From assembly GCF_022440805.1 (NCBI RefSeq), contig NZ_JAKNTK010000001.1, positions 2,728,001 to 2,792,000 on the forward strand: DNA of 64,000 bases. Reading direction: 5' to 3'. Made by a program: the position numbers and the translations under genes. The notes under the pieces are model-generated. The model had not been told where the DNA came from. It was given only the letters and a program-made list of their open reading frames with translations, and made no database searches. The stretch comes from Holdemania massiliensis. GTDB lineage: Bacteria; Bacillota_I; Bacilli_A; Erysipelotrichales; Erysipelotrichaceae. Every line of letters begins with the position of its first letter. The stretch's first letter is position 1. This document shows positions 50,214 to 58,225 of the stretch, piece by piece.

Positions 50214-50426
50214 ATGATAAAAAACCAACTTGCGATCCTTATGGCGAAAAGATTAGAAAAGATCACTAAAGTAGCCAAGGCCACAGGCATTTCAAGAACG
50301 ACGCTGACAAGCATTTATTATCGCAGAGAAAAATACATCTCTTACGAAGTTCTTGAAAGGCTCTGTGATTACTTCAACTGTGAACTTAGTGATTTTCTCA
50401 CAAAAGAAAAAGACGCTCAGTCGTAA
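50214..50426 (+). CDS. Cro-like XRE regulator
   Basis: 70 residues, almost only an HTH domain: ITKVAKATGISRTTLTSIYYR and VLERLCDYFNCELSDFL. Its HTH matches that of the divergent repressor (both have ITKV..TGISRTTLT), as expected for a Cro/repressor pair sharing operators. AAAGGAGGTTTATCAG precedes the ATG. The last residues KEKDAQS and the bases after the stop recur in the small gene at 51084. Confidence 0.85.
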   Translation: MIKNQLAILMAKRLEKITKVAKATGISRTTLTSIYYRREKYISYEVLERLCDYFNCELSDFLTKEKDAQS

Positions 50427-50461
50427 ATCTTGCCTGATTTACCGAACGCCTAGGGGAAAAA

Positions 50462-50923
50462 TTACAAATGTTCTGATTTGATTTTTGGTCTTACAGATAT
50501 ACCAAGCATGCTGTAAATTGTAAAAACAGTAAAATTCTCGATTTGCTCGTACACACTTTGTAAAGAATCTGGTGACATTGTCCCTATGATCTCATCCTCA
50601 TCTTCACTATCATTGTCAAACAGATGGTAACAATCAAATTCTTCTTCATAAACAAACTCATACGAATCTCCTAAAAGGTGATTAATTAAATCTACTTTCT
50701 TTTGGGAAATTGAAGAACTTTCTTCACCAAATAGATAAGCTAAAGGTACATGATATAAATTCGCAAGCTTAACTAAATGTGTTAGAGAAAGAGTAGTCTT
50801 TCCAGTTTCCATTCTTTGCAATGTTGAACGACTGATTCCAGTTAGATTTTCCACATCATACAGACTATATCCGCTTGCCGTTCTAAGAGTTTTTATTCTT
50901 TTTAGGAAAATATTTTGATCCAT
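50462..50923 (-). CDS. Second phage XRE-family regulator
   Basis: 153 residues. The HTH is LRTASGYSLYDVENLTGISRS and TLQRMETGKTTLSLTHLVKL, a standard XRE domain. The C-terminal part is acidic (DNDSEDEDE) and unrecognised. It opposes the Cro-like gene and is divergent from the small RHH-like gene, so it may control the promoter at 50992-51020. CGGAGGTGTTCAG precedes the ATG. Confidence 0.85.
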   Translation of the reverse strand: MDQNIFLKRIKTLRTASGYSLYDVENLTGISRSTLQRMETGKTTLSLTHLVKLANLYHVPLAYLFGEESSSISQKKVDLINHLLGDSYEFVYEEEFDCYHLFDNDSEDEDEIIGTMSPDSLQSVYEQIENFTVFTIYSMLGISVRPKIKSEHL

Positions 50924-50991
50924 CTGAACACCTCCGTATTTATTGTATCACATTTTTGAAACTTTCAATCTATTTCAGAATCAATTCTGGG

Positions 50992-51020
50992 TTGACAGTT
51001 AGAATCACAAGATGTACTAT
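50992..51020 (+). promoter_or_regulatory. Promoter of the phage accessory early genes
   Basis: TTGACA (50992-50997), 17 bases, TACTAT (51015-51020). Just upstream lie two inverted repeats, TGAAA-C-TTTCA (about 50957-50967) and CAGAAT-CA-ATTCTG (50976-50989), possible sites for the divergent XRE protein. Confidence 0.7.
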
Positions 51021-51083
51021 GTAGATATGTCTCATATATGAATCCTAAAAGTTTCGGATATGGGATTTCGGAAAGGAGCTACT

Positions 51084-51227
51084 ATGAAAAGTATTGTCTT
51101 TAAAATCAACGAAGATCTGTACCTTGAGGCAAAGATCAAAAGCCTTAAAGAGAAGAAAACTTTCAAAGACTACATCATCGGGCTAATCAAAGCCGATCTT
51201 TCAAAAGAAAAAGACGCTCAGTCCTAA
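51084..51227 (+). CDS. Small ribbon-helix-helix-like phage protein
   Basis: 47 residues after AAAGGAGCTACT. The pattern, a short strand (SIVFKINEDLY) then two helices (EAKIKSLKEKKT and FKDYIIGLIKADL), fits an Arc/CopG ribbon-helix-helix fold, so DNA binding is inferred. Its tail KEKDAQS and 3' flank are shared with the Cro-like gene. It is too short for most gene callers. Confidence 0.65.
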   Translation: MKSIVFKINEDLYLEAKIKSLKEKKTFKDYIIGLIKADLSKEKDAQS

Positions 51228-51250
51228 ATCTTGGCGGATTTACTGAGTGT
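51202..51250 (+). repeat. Copy 2 of a shared 3' cassette (copy 1 at 50401-50442)
   Basis: The 22 bases ending both small genes (CAAAAGAAAAAGACGCTCAG then TC) are identical, and TAAATCTT and GATTTAC follow in each. In this copy the segment folds into a 16-bp imperfect hairpin (GACGCTCAGT/ACTGAGTGTC plus TAAATC/GATTTA) spanning the stop codon. There is no T run, so it is not a normal terminator. Confidence 0.7.
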
Positions 51251-51266
51251 CTAACCCTACAGCCCT

Positions 51267-51329
51267 AGAAGGCTATCCAAATTATAGCACAAACCTTGTA
51301 ATTTGTACAAGATGATAGCCTTCTTTTTT
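51267..51329 (+). terminator. Terminator after the RHH-like gene
   Basis: An 11-bp perfect stem (AGAAGGCTATC 51267-51277, complement 51314-51324) followed by TTTTTT. The loop of 36 bases contains its own small hairpin. It lies before the next gene pair and could control read-through into the antirepressor. Confidence 0.75.
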
Positions 51330-51367
51330 GGGTTTCAAAATTAAACCTAGAGGAGGAACACAAAATT

Positions 51368-51577
51368 ATGAAATTTAAATCCACAGCCGTAAATACAGTT
51401 GCACGAGATCTACTTCAGCTCATCGGCTATATCCCAGTCAGTCAGTTTCTTGAATACGACCATATTTACGGAGAATTCGCAACCGAGTTTGCTCCACGTA
51501 TGGCTGTCGGGCTTTCTTTCCACGCAGGACGTATACTTGGTATTCGAGAGGAACGCGCACGGAGGGCCAAGGCATGA
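51368..51577 (+). CDS. Small phage protein of unknown function
   Basis: 69 residues with AGAGGAGGAACACAAAATT before the ATG. The sequence (AVNTVARDLLQLIGYIPVSQF, RMAVGLSFHAGRILGIREER) is not recognised. Its position before the antirepressor, with a four-base stop/start overlap, points to a regulatory or early phage role. Confidence 0.6.
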   Translation: MKFKSTAVNTVARDLLQLIGYIPVSQFLEYDHIYGEFATEFAPRMAVGLSFHAGRILGIREERARRAKA

Positions 51578-52293
51578 GTAATATTCAGATTTTCAATTTC
51601 CAAGGGAACAATGTTCGAAGCATGGTTCTTGATGGAGAACCCTGGTTTGTAGGGAAAGATGTTGCCGAAGCATTGGGCTACTCCAACCCGCGGGATGCAT
51701 TAATGAAACACGTCGATGAGGAGGATAAGGGAGTAGCGAAATGCGACACCCTTGGAGGAGTGCAAGAAATAACATTTATCAACGAATCCGGCGTTTACGC
51801 TCTGGTCTTCGGAAGTAAACTCCCAATCGCCAAAAAGTTCAAGCATTGGATCACCGCAGATGTTCTCCCTACAATCCGAAAAACTGGATCGTATACTTAC
51901 AAGCCGATCACAGATCCAATGGAAATGCTGCAGCTCCACTATAATGTGCTCGATAAGCACGATAAAGAGTTAAAGGAAGTCGATCATCGGCTGAAAGAGG
52001 TCGAAATGAATCAGCGGCTAAAATGGCGGGATCAGATGATGAATCTCGTGCATAGGGGCTGCAACCTTACTGGCTTACCACAAAGCGTCTTCCTCGGTCA
52101 GCGCGTTTATCCGGAATTAGAAAATCGAACAGGAAGAAGCCTTGATAAAACTCTTAGAGAGCGCAGAAAACGCATGAAGAAACAAGGTTACACGACTAAA
52201 GCAATAAGAGCTTTCTACAAAATCGACTTGATCGAATCAGAAAAACAGTTGAGAATCGCTTTTGAAGACATCCTCAACGAAACCTTATATTAA
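51574..52293 (+). CDS. Phage antirepressor (BRO-N domain)
   Basis: 239 residues. The N-terminal BRO-N domain reads IQIFNFQGNNVRSMVLDGEP, WFVGKDVAEALGYSNPRDAL, FINESGVYALVFGSKLPIAK and FKHWITADVLPTIRKTGSY. The C-terminal ~120 residues are basic and helical with a coiled-coil region (ELKEVDHRLKEVEMNQRLK) and resemble ORF6C/KilA-C-type DNA-binding parts. It should counter a phage repressor at induction. Confidence 0.9.
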   Translation: MSNIQIFNFQGNNVRSMVLDGEPWFVGKDVAEALGYSNPRDALMKHVDEEDKGVAKCDTLGGVQEITFINESGVYALVFGSKLPIAKKFKHWITADVLPTIRKTGSYTYKPITDPMEMLQLHYNVLDKHDKELKEVDHRLKEVEMNQRLKWRDQMMNLVHRGCNLTGLPQSVFLGQRVYPELENRTGRSLDKTLRERRKRMKKQGYTTKAIRAFYKIDLIESEKQLRIAFEDILNETLY

Positions 52294-52304
52294 TATAAGG
52301 ATAG

Positions 52305-52339
52305 AAAAAATCCCCACCCTCCGGTAAAGGAAGGTGGGG
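52305..52339 (-). terminator. Terminator of the phage late operon
   Basis: CCCCACC (52312-52318) pairs with GGTGGGG (52333-52339). On the minus strand ATTTTTTC follows. It lies between the convergent antirepressor gene and the last late gene. Confidence 0.75.
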
Positions 52340-52349
52340 TATTTGCTAT

Positions 52350-52616
52350 TTAAAGGCCGTGCTCCAGATCTGTGATCCGCTGCTCATGATCATCCAGCTT
52401 TTCATGGATACGTCGATGACTGTCGGAGTTTTTTACGGCCAGGTCATTGACCTCTGAGTGAGCTTGCTTTTTGAGGTCATCATAATCCTTTTGTAACCGA
52501 TCGACGGTTACCGTTAGTTTTGTAATACTGGTATTGAGGTTGATCACCGGCTTGCCGACTGTAAAAAACAAGCCAACAACAGCGATGATAACCCCGACTA
52601 CTCCCCACTCTGTCAT
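52350..52616 (-). CDS. XhlA-like phage membrane protein
   Basis: 88 residues: an N-terminal membrane helix (GVVGVIIAVVGLFFTVGKPV) followed by a coiled coil (TKLTVTVDRLQKDYDDLKKQ, IHEKLDDHEQRITDLEHGL). This matches the shape of hemolysin XhlA-type proteins in PBSX lysis cassettes, though the orientation of the helix differs (N-terminal here). It is the last gene of the late operon, after lysin and holin. Confidence 0.65.
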   Translation of the reverse strand: MTEWGVVGVIIAVVGLFFTVGKPVINLNTSITKLTVTVDRLQKDYDDLKKQAHSEVNDLAVKNSDSHRRIHEKLDDHEQRITDLEHGL

Positions 52617-52621
52617 GGGGC

Positions 52622-52879
52622 TTACTCCTTGTTGGACAGCTGCTTGATCGTCTGGTTAAGACCGGTAGACGCCCAACCGGAGATCGCGCCGATCATAATG
52701 GTCTGAGCTGACCAGTCACCCGTTGCCAGCGGCGCAAGCACCGCGCCGATGAGCAGCATAGTAGCTGGGATGTACTTGTCTGGATAATGCTCCGTAGACT
52801 TGAGCGCTGCACCGATTGCATAACAACCGGCGAGCACCAGCGGCATTAAAAACTGAGTGATGATTTCTGTGATTTCCAT
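52622..52879 (-). CDS. Phage holin
   Basis: 85 residues from ATG 52879 (GAGGAGGAAAACTAAAA before it; the upstream frame to 52918 overlaps the lysin). Three hydrophobic segments (FLMPLVLAGCYAIGAAL, YIPATMLLIGAVLAPLA, TIMIGAISGWASTGL) with charged ends, and the phrase DKYIPATMLLIGAVLA, fit Firmicute phage holins. It lies between the endolysin and the XhlA-like gene. Confidence 0.8.
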   Translation of the reverse strand: MEITEIITQFLMPLVLAGCYAIGAALKSTEHYPDKYIPATMLLIGAVLAPLATGDWSAQTIMIGAISGWASTGLNQTIKQLSNKE

Positions 52880-52881
52880 TT

Positions 52882-54303
52882 TTAGTTTTCCTCCTCGTTT
52901 TCTCGAATCCAGTAGCAATGGCTATCATACTGGCAGTACCCGCGGATACCCTTATACTCCGCTTCTACCCATTGATACCCGTCTGGTTTGATACCAGGTA
53001 AAAACCGGATCAGCTTTGCGGTACCACCGATCGGGATCGTTGCCAAGATCTCGCCAGACGCTCTGCCATTGGTAAAGGACAGCGTTTTGCGTACTCGCAA
53101 GCCAACGGAGTCTACAACGACGGACAGCCCATTAGCGGGCTCTGGTGTAGGCTCTGGCTGCTCCTCGATCTTGTAAAACGTCAGTACGTTTGGCAGCGCT
53201 CTGCCGGTATAAACCTTTTTAGCACCGTCCACAATCATCTGAGAGCTGCCACCGCTGTCCAGCATTGCACAGTAAGTCATCCCATAGGCTTTGGCAAACT
53301 GCCGACAGGCGGCACCGTTGAGCTTACCAGAGACAACTGCAAAGACGTCAACACCATCGGCGTCCCTCATGTGCAGCGTCTGAGTATTGGCAGTGCTGTA
53401 CTTGCTCTGACCGGATCCGCTGGAGATCATCGTTACGTCTTTACCGTCCAGCAGGATGATGCATGCCGGACTGTAGCCTACCTTGACCTCATTGCTCGGG
53501 TACTCCCAGCTGGCCAGATCGCCGGCGATCAGCTTGTTATCTTTAGTCACGACCACATCCAACCACTCGCTCTGATCCGGCCGCCCATCAGCTGTAAAGC
53601 CCTGGTGCCGACCGCAGACGGTGCCACGCTCTGAGCCAGACATGACAAAGTAGCTACAGTTGACCTTGCAATGATGGATGTGATCATCGTCGATTTTGTC
53701 AATAGTCTTAAGCACCTTATCCCCGCCGGCTGACATCAAGCCGATCTCCTGATCGTCCCTGCGCTTGTAGACGTGTATCGTCTGGCCTTGCCATGCGATA
53801 CTTTGATAACCCGGTTTTAAATACATTTTAGATCCCTCCTCTGGATACATTAAAAAAGGACACCTAAGCCAGTGTGTCCACGATCCGCGGTACATTGCCG
53901 CGGACTTATTGATAAATTGTGACTTGACGACGCAGTTGCCAACAGATCCCCAGCGTTTAGCTGTGGCCTCAATGACCTGCCCACCGCCGATGTAGACCCC
54001 AATGTGACCTGGCTGCCAGACCAGCAGTCCTGGGATCTCTGGGATTGTGCTGATCGGGCCCTTGTCGGTTGCCTTGGAGTACATCTGATCGGCGTTGATG
54101 TCCGGCGCCGTCTTGCCATAGTAGCTGGTATTGCCAGGGCTGTAGTCATGCCACAAAAAGCACTTGATCAGTCCGATGCAGTCAAACACCCGGCGACTGG
54201 ATGAGTCATAGCGTCCGATCCCGCCGAGCTGGTAGATGGTCTTACGACTGAGCTGCTGCTCTGCCCATGAGCAGAGATCAGCAGGTGAGGTGTAATCGTA
54301 CAT
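52882..54303 (-). CDS. Endolysin: NlpC/P60-like domain, phosphodiester glycosidase domain, SH3 domain
   Basis: 473 residues from ATG 54303 (TAGGAG eight bases before). Residues about 1-150 form an NlpC/P60-like peptidase (RVFDCIGLIKCFLW with Cys 42; WQPGHIGVYIGGGQVIEA with His 100). Residues about 165-390 match the phosphodiester glycosidase (NAGPA/DUF2233) family, with NCSYFVMSGSERG, AFAVVSG-like VFAVVSGKLNG and MLDSGGSSQMIVDG. The C-terminus is SH3-like (SVGLRVRKTLSF, YQWVEAEYKGIRGYC) after a PEPTPEP linker. It should cut peptide cross-links and perhaps a wall polymer. Confidence 0.85.
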   Translation of the reverse strand: MYDYTSPADLCSWAEQQLSRKTIYQLGGIGRYDSSSRRVFDCIGLIKCFLWHDYSPGNTSYYGKTAPDINADQMYSKATDKGPISTIPEIPGLLVWQPGHIGVYIGGGQVIEATAKRWGSVGNCVVKSQFINKSAAMYRGSWTHWLRCPFLMYPEEGSKMYLKPGYQSIAWQGQTIHVYKRRDDQEIGLMSAGGDKVLKTIDKIDDDHIHHCKVNCSYFVMSGSERGTVCGRHQGFTADGRPDQSEWLDVVVTKDNKLIAGDLASWEYPSNEVKVGYSPACIILLDGKDVTMISSGSGQSKYSTANTQTLHMRDADGVDVFAVVSGKLNGAACRQFAKAYGMTYCAMLDSGGSSQMIVDGAKKVYTGRALPNVLTFYKIEEQPEPTPEPANGLSVVVDSVGLRVRKTLSFTNGRASGEILATIPIGGTAKLIRFLPGIKPDGYQWVEAEYKGIRGYCQYDSHCYWIRENEEEN

Positions 54304-54318
54304 AAGCATCACTCCTAG

Positions 54319-55377
54319 CTAAAACGGCTGCCATGCCGTAATAATACCCTGTTCTTCCCATTCGGTGATCCGGCAATATTGTACTTGAATATTATTATAG
54401 GCAGACGCAGTTTGTCTAAATCTAATTCCTTTAATCGGCGTTGTGTCTGAAATTGTTATTGTCCTTGTATTCCACGCTCTTACGTTTCCAGCGAAATACT
54501 GAATCTGCGATCCATCTTCTTTAATTCCGTAGACATAGAATGTCCATGAATTGTTTGATTCTGAACCCGTCGCAAATACAATCTTTTTTGGAACAATTCT
54601 ACGTGTACCGAAATACATGTACCCTGAATCGTCTGTTGTATTTGTCCATCCAGAACCCCAAGTCTCAGTGGCTGATCTAAAGCAACTAGATTTACCGCTC
54701 AAACTAATTCCGTAATCTCGGTATTTATCATAGAAGTTTTCCGCAAAGTGCAAAGTTCCTTCAACGTCTTCTGGCGCTTTTTTTACCCAGCGTGTCAATA
54801 CTTTACGCCAGGCTGATGTCCTTTCGATCAGCGTCCATTCAGTGATCTGGCAAGTTTTAACTACAATTCGCTGATATGCCTGACTTTGATCATTAACGCT
54901 GATCCCCTTGATCTCAACCTGCTTCTCAATTGGAACCGTGATTGTGTAAGTAGCATTTGCCTCCGGGCTAGCAGACCAGACAACGATTTCAGACCCTTCG
55001 ACAGGGTGAAGAATAACACTCACTGTATTTGCTGGGTTTACACGGTTCCCCGTTTTCAGAATGATCTTTTTAGCTCGAATTCTGATCCCGCCGAACCAAC
55101 ATGACGCTCTATGTCCGCCTTCCCACCGATGATCTGAGCCCATATTTAGACCCGTGCTATCGTTATTATCAAACACTTTGTAAGCGTCGTAATCTACCTG
55201 GCTGTCAGGCTCTTTTAGTCCATTACCTGTTACTGTAAATGGTAAGGGTCTGTCTGAACCTGTCATTTTGAGAAATTCGCCTGTTTGTTCTGTTTCTGTC
55301 TGCTGTGCTGAATCTTGTGCTCTTATAAATTGATTCGCCGAATTCCGCCAGCCGTCTGCTAATTTTACACCAATCAA
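54319..55377 (-). CDS. Phage surface/fibre protein with internal duplication
   Basis: 352 residues. Two copies of a region are visible, ending in YQRIVVKTCQITEWTLIE and YNNIQVQYCRITEWEEQG, with KKIILKTGN / KKIVFATGS and VFDNNDSTGLNMGSDHRW earlier. The pattern recalls discoidin-like (F5/8 type C) sugar-binding beta sandwiches, so it is probably a receptor-binding or fibre part. The start is a TTG at 55377 (AGGTGTGTCAAA before it) overlapping the previous stop by four bases. Confidence 0.6.
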   Translation of the reverse strand: MIGVKLADGWRNSANQFIRAQDSAQQTETEQTGEFLKMTGSDRPLPFTVTGNGLKEPDSQVDYDAYKVFDNNDSTGLNMGSDHRWEGGHRASCWFGGIRIRAKKIILKTGNRVNPANTVSVILHPVEGSEIVVWSASPEANATYTITVPIEKQVEIKGISVNDQSQAYQRIVVKTCQITEWTLIERTSAWRKVLTRWVKKAPEDVEGTLHFAENFYDKYRDYGISLSGKSSCFRSATETWGSGWTNTTDDSGYMYFGTRRIVPKKIVFATGSESNNSWTFYVYGIKEDGSQIQYFAGNVRAWNTRTITISDTTPIKGIRFRQTASAYNNIQVQYCRITEWEEQGIITAWQPF

Positions 55378-56084
55378 TTTGACACACCTTCGATCTGGAA
55401 GTAAATATCACCAATAGCCCCTATATCCGCAGTAGGAGCAGCTTCACCATACAGGATTTTATTTTGCTTTTTATCGATCTCTTGGTTAATCTGATCATCA
55501 ATACCATCCAATTTAACCTTATCTGCAGCCGACATAAGACCTGCTTTTGATTGAGTGGCATTACCATACGTTGTATTGGTGTCTATGTCTCCAATCAATT
55601 GGTACGCTGTTCCGTCATAGACAAACTCGTGGGTTCTATTTGCAGCCAAATATCCTGCACTGATTGCAGATCCACGATACTGGATCGCCTTTGCCCCGCT
55701 GCCGTTGACGTTAAGCGTCGGATTAGCTGCGGTGTTGGTTACCGTAAACTTAACGATGATCCGCGCGCCAGTGACTAGCTTAAATCCCGTGCAGGCTACC
55801 ACTTTAGCTACTGTTGCCGCTGCGGTACCGCACGTACCGTAATGCGCAATCGCTGATGCACCATTAAAGTCAACTCCGTCGATCGTGCGAGCTGTCTGCA
55901 GCTTAACCGCCGACGTTGCAGCCCCACCCGCAGAGCTGCTGCCCGCGTAATTGTCAGGTACAGAATCCTCAACCTTTTTTAACGCAGCATCGATCTGATC
56001 CAGACCATCATTGATAACTACAATGTCAGCCGGCTCACTTAAAGCGGGCTTAGTAAATTTGTAGTTTGTTGTTTGTGTTGCCAT
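55374..56084 (-). CDS. Phage tail fibre-like protein
   Basis: 236 residues. The start TTNYKFTKPALSEPADIVVIND is typical of phage fibre-like proteins of Firmicutes. The middle contains TARTIDGVDFNGASAI, a repeat common in tail fibres, and a Gly/Ala/Thr-rich beta region; TQSKAGLMSAADKVKLDGID is another common fibre segment. It should form part of the tail fibre or its attachment to the baseplate. Confidence 0.8.
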   Translation of the reverse strand: MATQTTNYKFTKPALSEPADIVVINDGLDQIDAALKKVEDSVPDNYAGSSSAGGAATSAVKLQTARTIDGVDFNGASAIAHYGTCGTAAATVAKVVACTGFKLVTGARIIVKFTVTNTAANPTLNVNGSGAKAIQYRGSAISAGYLAANRTHEFVYDGTAYQLIGDIDTNTTYGNATQSKAGLMSAADKVKLDGIDDQINQEIDKKQNKILYGEAAPTADIGAIGDIYFQIEGVSN

Positions 56085-56088
56085 AAAA

Positions 56089-56250
56089 TCACCCCTTTAT
56101 TTGCGCCCAGGTTGCAGTTTTAATCTTATCCCAAGTGGTCTTGGCAAGCTCCGCCCAGGTCATTTTTGACGTGACCTCGACGGACACCTTAAACTGTTGA
56201 CCGGTAGTAAGCGTTGTTGGTGTTACCTCTATGTTGCTCATTGTCAGCAT
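56089..56250 (-). CDS. Small phage protein with T-W repeat motif
   Basis: 53 residues, start ATG 56250 with GGGGTG eight bases before it; it overlaps the stop of the upstream gene by seven bases. The C-terminal half repeats a Thr-Trp motif (MTWAELAKTTWDKIKTATWA). The same motif closes the XkdU-like protein (NTWEQLKSKTWHDVL). The N-terminus (EVTPTTLTTGQQFKVSVEV) looks like an Ig-like strand pair. It is too short for the usual length cut-off. Confidence 0.65.
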   Translation of the reverse strand: MLTMSNIEVTPTTLTTGQQFKVSVEVTSKMTWAELAKTTWDKIKTATWAQIKG

Positions 56251-56510
56251 CGTACAATCACCCCGAATCTCGCTTTGATATCCTCAATGCCTATCGTATA
56301 GGTAAATTCCAGCTGGTATTTACCCGGCTCAGCCGGTGCCAGATACGCATAGAGGATCTGTTTCTGTCGATCAATCTTACAAACATCGCTTAAAACCACA
56401 ACGCCGTCACGGCTGAGCTCAAATGATGCCTCTTTGATGTAAAATGGCTCGCCAGTTACGCTTTTAATTCGGATCCCAGCGTATTTTTTCTCACCGATGA
56501 TGTAGTTCAT
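56244..56510 (-). CDS. Phage protein of unknown function (beta-rich)
   Basis: 88 residues from ATG 56510 (GAGGAGTGGATTG before it). It is mostly beta strand (KKYAGIRIKSVTGEPFYIKE, GKYQLEFTYTIGIEDIKARF) and may be an Ig-like module of the tail surface. It overlaps its upstream neighbour by 20 bases. Family not recognised. Confidence 0.6.
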   Translation of the reverse strand: MNYIIGEKKYAGIRIKSVTGEPFYIKEASFELSRDGVVVLSDVCKIDRQKQILYAYLAPAEPGKYQLEFTYTIGIEDIKARFGVIVRC

Positions 56511-56772
56511 CAATCCACTCCTCTCTGTATCCCTGGCCAATCAGCTCCGGCACAAACTGCAGCGGCATCATCTCAACCTGCAGCTTGCTGGAGTCAAACG
56601 TCAACAGGTAGGTCGCGTAATAGCTAACATTACCAGCGTCGTCCTCTGCGTACAGATCAATGACATACTCGCAGGACTCCACAAAAGGGACTGCTGCAGT
56701 CCACAGTCCCTCAGGAGTCTTGGTAAACTCTAAATCATACTGACCAGCCTTACCAAATACGCGGGTGACCAT
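56491..56772 (-). CDS. Phage Ig-like module protein
   Basis: 93 residues. GKAGQYDLEFTKTPEGLWTA and YVIDLYAEDDAGNVSYYATY resemble one bacterial Ig-like domain (Asp-Ala-Gly-Asn turn). The ATG overlaps the stop of the Ig-like gene upstream by one base, so the two are coupled and probably belong to the same surface structure. Confidence 0.6.
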   Translation of the reverse strand: MVTRVFGKAGQYDLEFTKTPEGLWTAAVPFVESCEYVIDLYAEDDAGNVSYYATYLLTFDSSKLQVEMMPLQFVPELIGQGYREEWIDELHHR

Positions 56773-57653
56773 TAGGCATCCGTGACCTCGACGGTGATCG
56801 TAATCGTACCGCCAGTGTTTACCGGATCCGGTGTCACCATAATTGTCCCAAATACAGGGGCAACCGTATCCAAGACAACTGTGCGCGTGAGCTCAGAGTA
56901 TTTGCCAGCTGCATCCGTTGCCCGAACAACAATGGTGTTGTCGCCTTCGCGCAGAGTTAACGCCTTGCTGAAATTACCGTTGGCATCGACTGTGACCGCT
57001 CCCTGATCAGCGCCGTTAAGAGTAACTTTGACGGTGACAGGACTGGACGTAGCGTCGGATGTCGTCCCGGAGATCGTGCAGGCAGCCTTGTTTGTTGGCG
57101 TCGTCGGCTGGTTAACGGTCAGTGCTGGCGGCGTTGTGTCTTGCTTGTAGGTCACGCTGGCCGTTGTCGATGCGTTGCCATCATTATCACTACAGCTTGC
57201 CGTGATTGTGTGGCTGCCGTCGGTTAGCGCTGTTTTAGGCGTGTAGCTGAGGTTAACCCCACCACTGACATCCGTCAGCGTATAATCAGCTGCAGCTACA
57301 GCGGTGTTGTCAACCTTTAAGACGATTGACGATTTCAGCACACCGGATCCTGCATCTCTAAACTGTACCGTGATTGCTGGCTTGTTTGTGACCACAGTTG
57401 AACCGTTTGTCGGTGCAGTGACTGCTGCGGTAGGCTTAACGGTCTCCTTAACTCTGATCGTCTTTGACGTGTCTGACTTGGTGTTACCCGCGACATCGGT
57501 TGCTGTAAAGGTTAAGGGGTAAACATGGTTTTCCTCCCCCCATGACGTTGTGCTGGGTGCTGTGATTGTTGCCTCATATTTTTTTGATGTTGCGTTGTAG
57601 GTTAAATCGTAAGTTTGGCCATTAAGAGCCACCTTTACACTTTTTATTGCCAC
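56772..57653 (-). CDS. Phage protein with tandem bacterial Ig-like domains
   Basis: 293 residues made of about three Ig-like repeats. Each has signs such as PLTFTATDVAGNTKSDTSKT, DGSHTITASCSDNDGNASTT and EGDNTIVVRATDAAGKYSEL, with DTTPPALTVNQP and DTVAPVFG at the domain borders. Such domains on tails and baseplates aid binding to cell-surface sugars. It lies between the XkdU-like baseplate gene and the fibre genes. Confidence 0.85.
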   Translation of the reverse strand: MAIKSVKVALNGQTYDLTYNATSKKYEATITAPSTTSWGEENHVYPLTFTATDVAGNTKSDTSKTIRVKETVKPTAAVTAPTNGSTVVTNKPAITVQFRDAGSGVLKSSIVLKVDNTAVAAADYTLTDVSGGVNLSYTPKTALTDGSHTITASCSDNDGNASTTASVTYKQDTTPPALTVNQPTTPTNKAACTISGTTSDATSSPVTVKVTLNGADQGAVTVDANGNFSKALTLREGDNTIVVRATDAAGKYSELTRTVVLDTVAPVFGTIMVTPDPVNTGGTITITVEVTDA

Positions 57654-57670
57654 AAGATTTTACTCTCCTC

Positions 57671-58225
57671 TCATAATCCATAAAGGACATCGTGCCAAGT
57701 TTTGCTTTTTAGTTGCTCCCAGGTATTACCGCTTTTTACCTCAATCCACAGCTGATAAGCGTACTCGATCACCAGCTTGATATTGGCTGGGATCGTGTCA
57801 TAGATGGAGGTGTACAGCGGCGTAAGATCTGGCAGCTTCTCCAGGCCACGATAAGTAATCCGCACGACGTAAGGATCAAGATGCTGGGTAATGGATACCG
57901 GCACGCCCAGATAAGCCTCAACGATCCGTTTTAGAGTGTCAAGATTGATTGGCGGCTGACTCATAAACTTAGCACGGATTGCCTGGCGCCGAGACTGCAG
58001 ATCATCCTTAATTGGACTAGCGATCTCAAAGATAGCTTCCCAACGCTGCACAGTCTCGACATCCATTGACATAATGTATCGATTATCCACAAACTGCCGC
58101 AGCAGCTCATAATAATGGCTCATATCAATATCAATCACACTGGCCAGAGCTTTGATCTCCAGCAGCTCCCTATAAAGCTCCGGCAAATACTCTTGATAAG
58201 TCTTAGCCGGCTCAAGCCGCTCCAT
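57671..58225 (-). CDS. Baseplate protein, XkdU/YmfQ (DUF2313)-like
   Basis: 184 residues. The N-terminal YLPELYRELLEIKALASVID, VDNRYIMSMDVETVQRWEAI and RRQAIRAKFMSQPPINLDTLKRI (shown in part) fit the YmfQ/DUF2313 family that follows baseplate J in PBSX-like phages. The end (NTWEQLKSKTWHDVLYG) is a Thr-Trp repeat not expected in the family. The ATG overlaps the baseplate J stop by one base. Confidence 0.82.
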   Translation of the reverse strand: MERLEPAKTYQEYLPELYRELLEIKALASVIDIDMSHYYELLRQFVDNRYIMSMDVETVQRWEAIFEIASPIKDDLQSRRQAIRAKFMSQPPINLDTLKRIVEAYLGVPVSITQHLDPYVVRITYRGLEKLPDLTPLYTSIYDTIPANIKLVIEYAYQLWIEVKSGNTWEQLKSKTWHDVLYGL

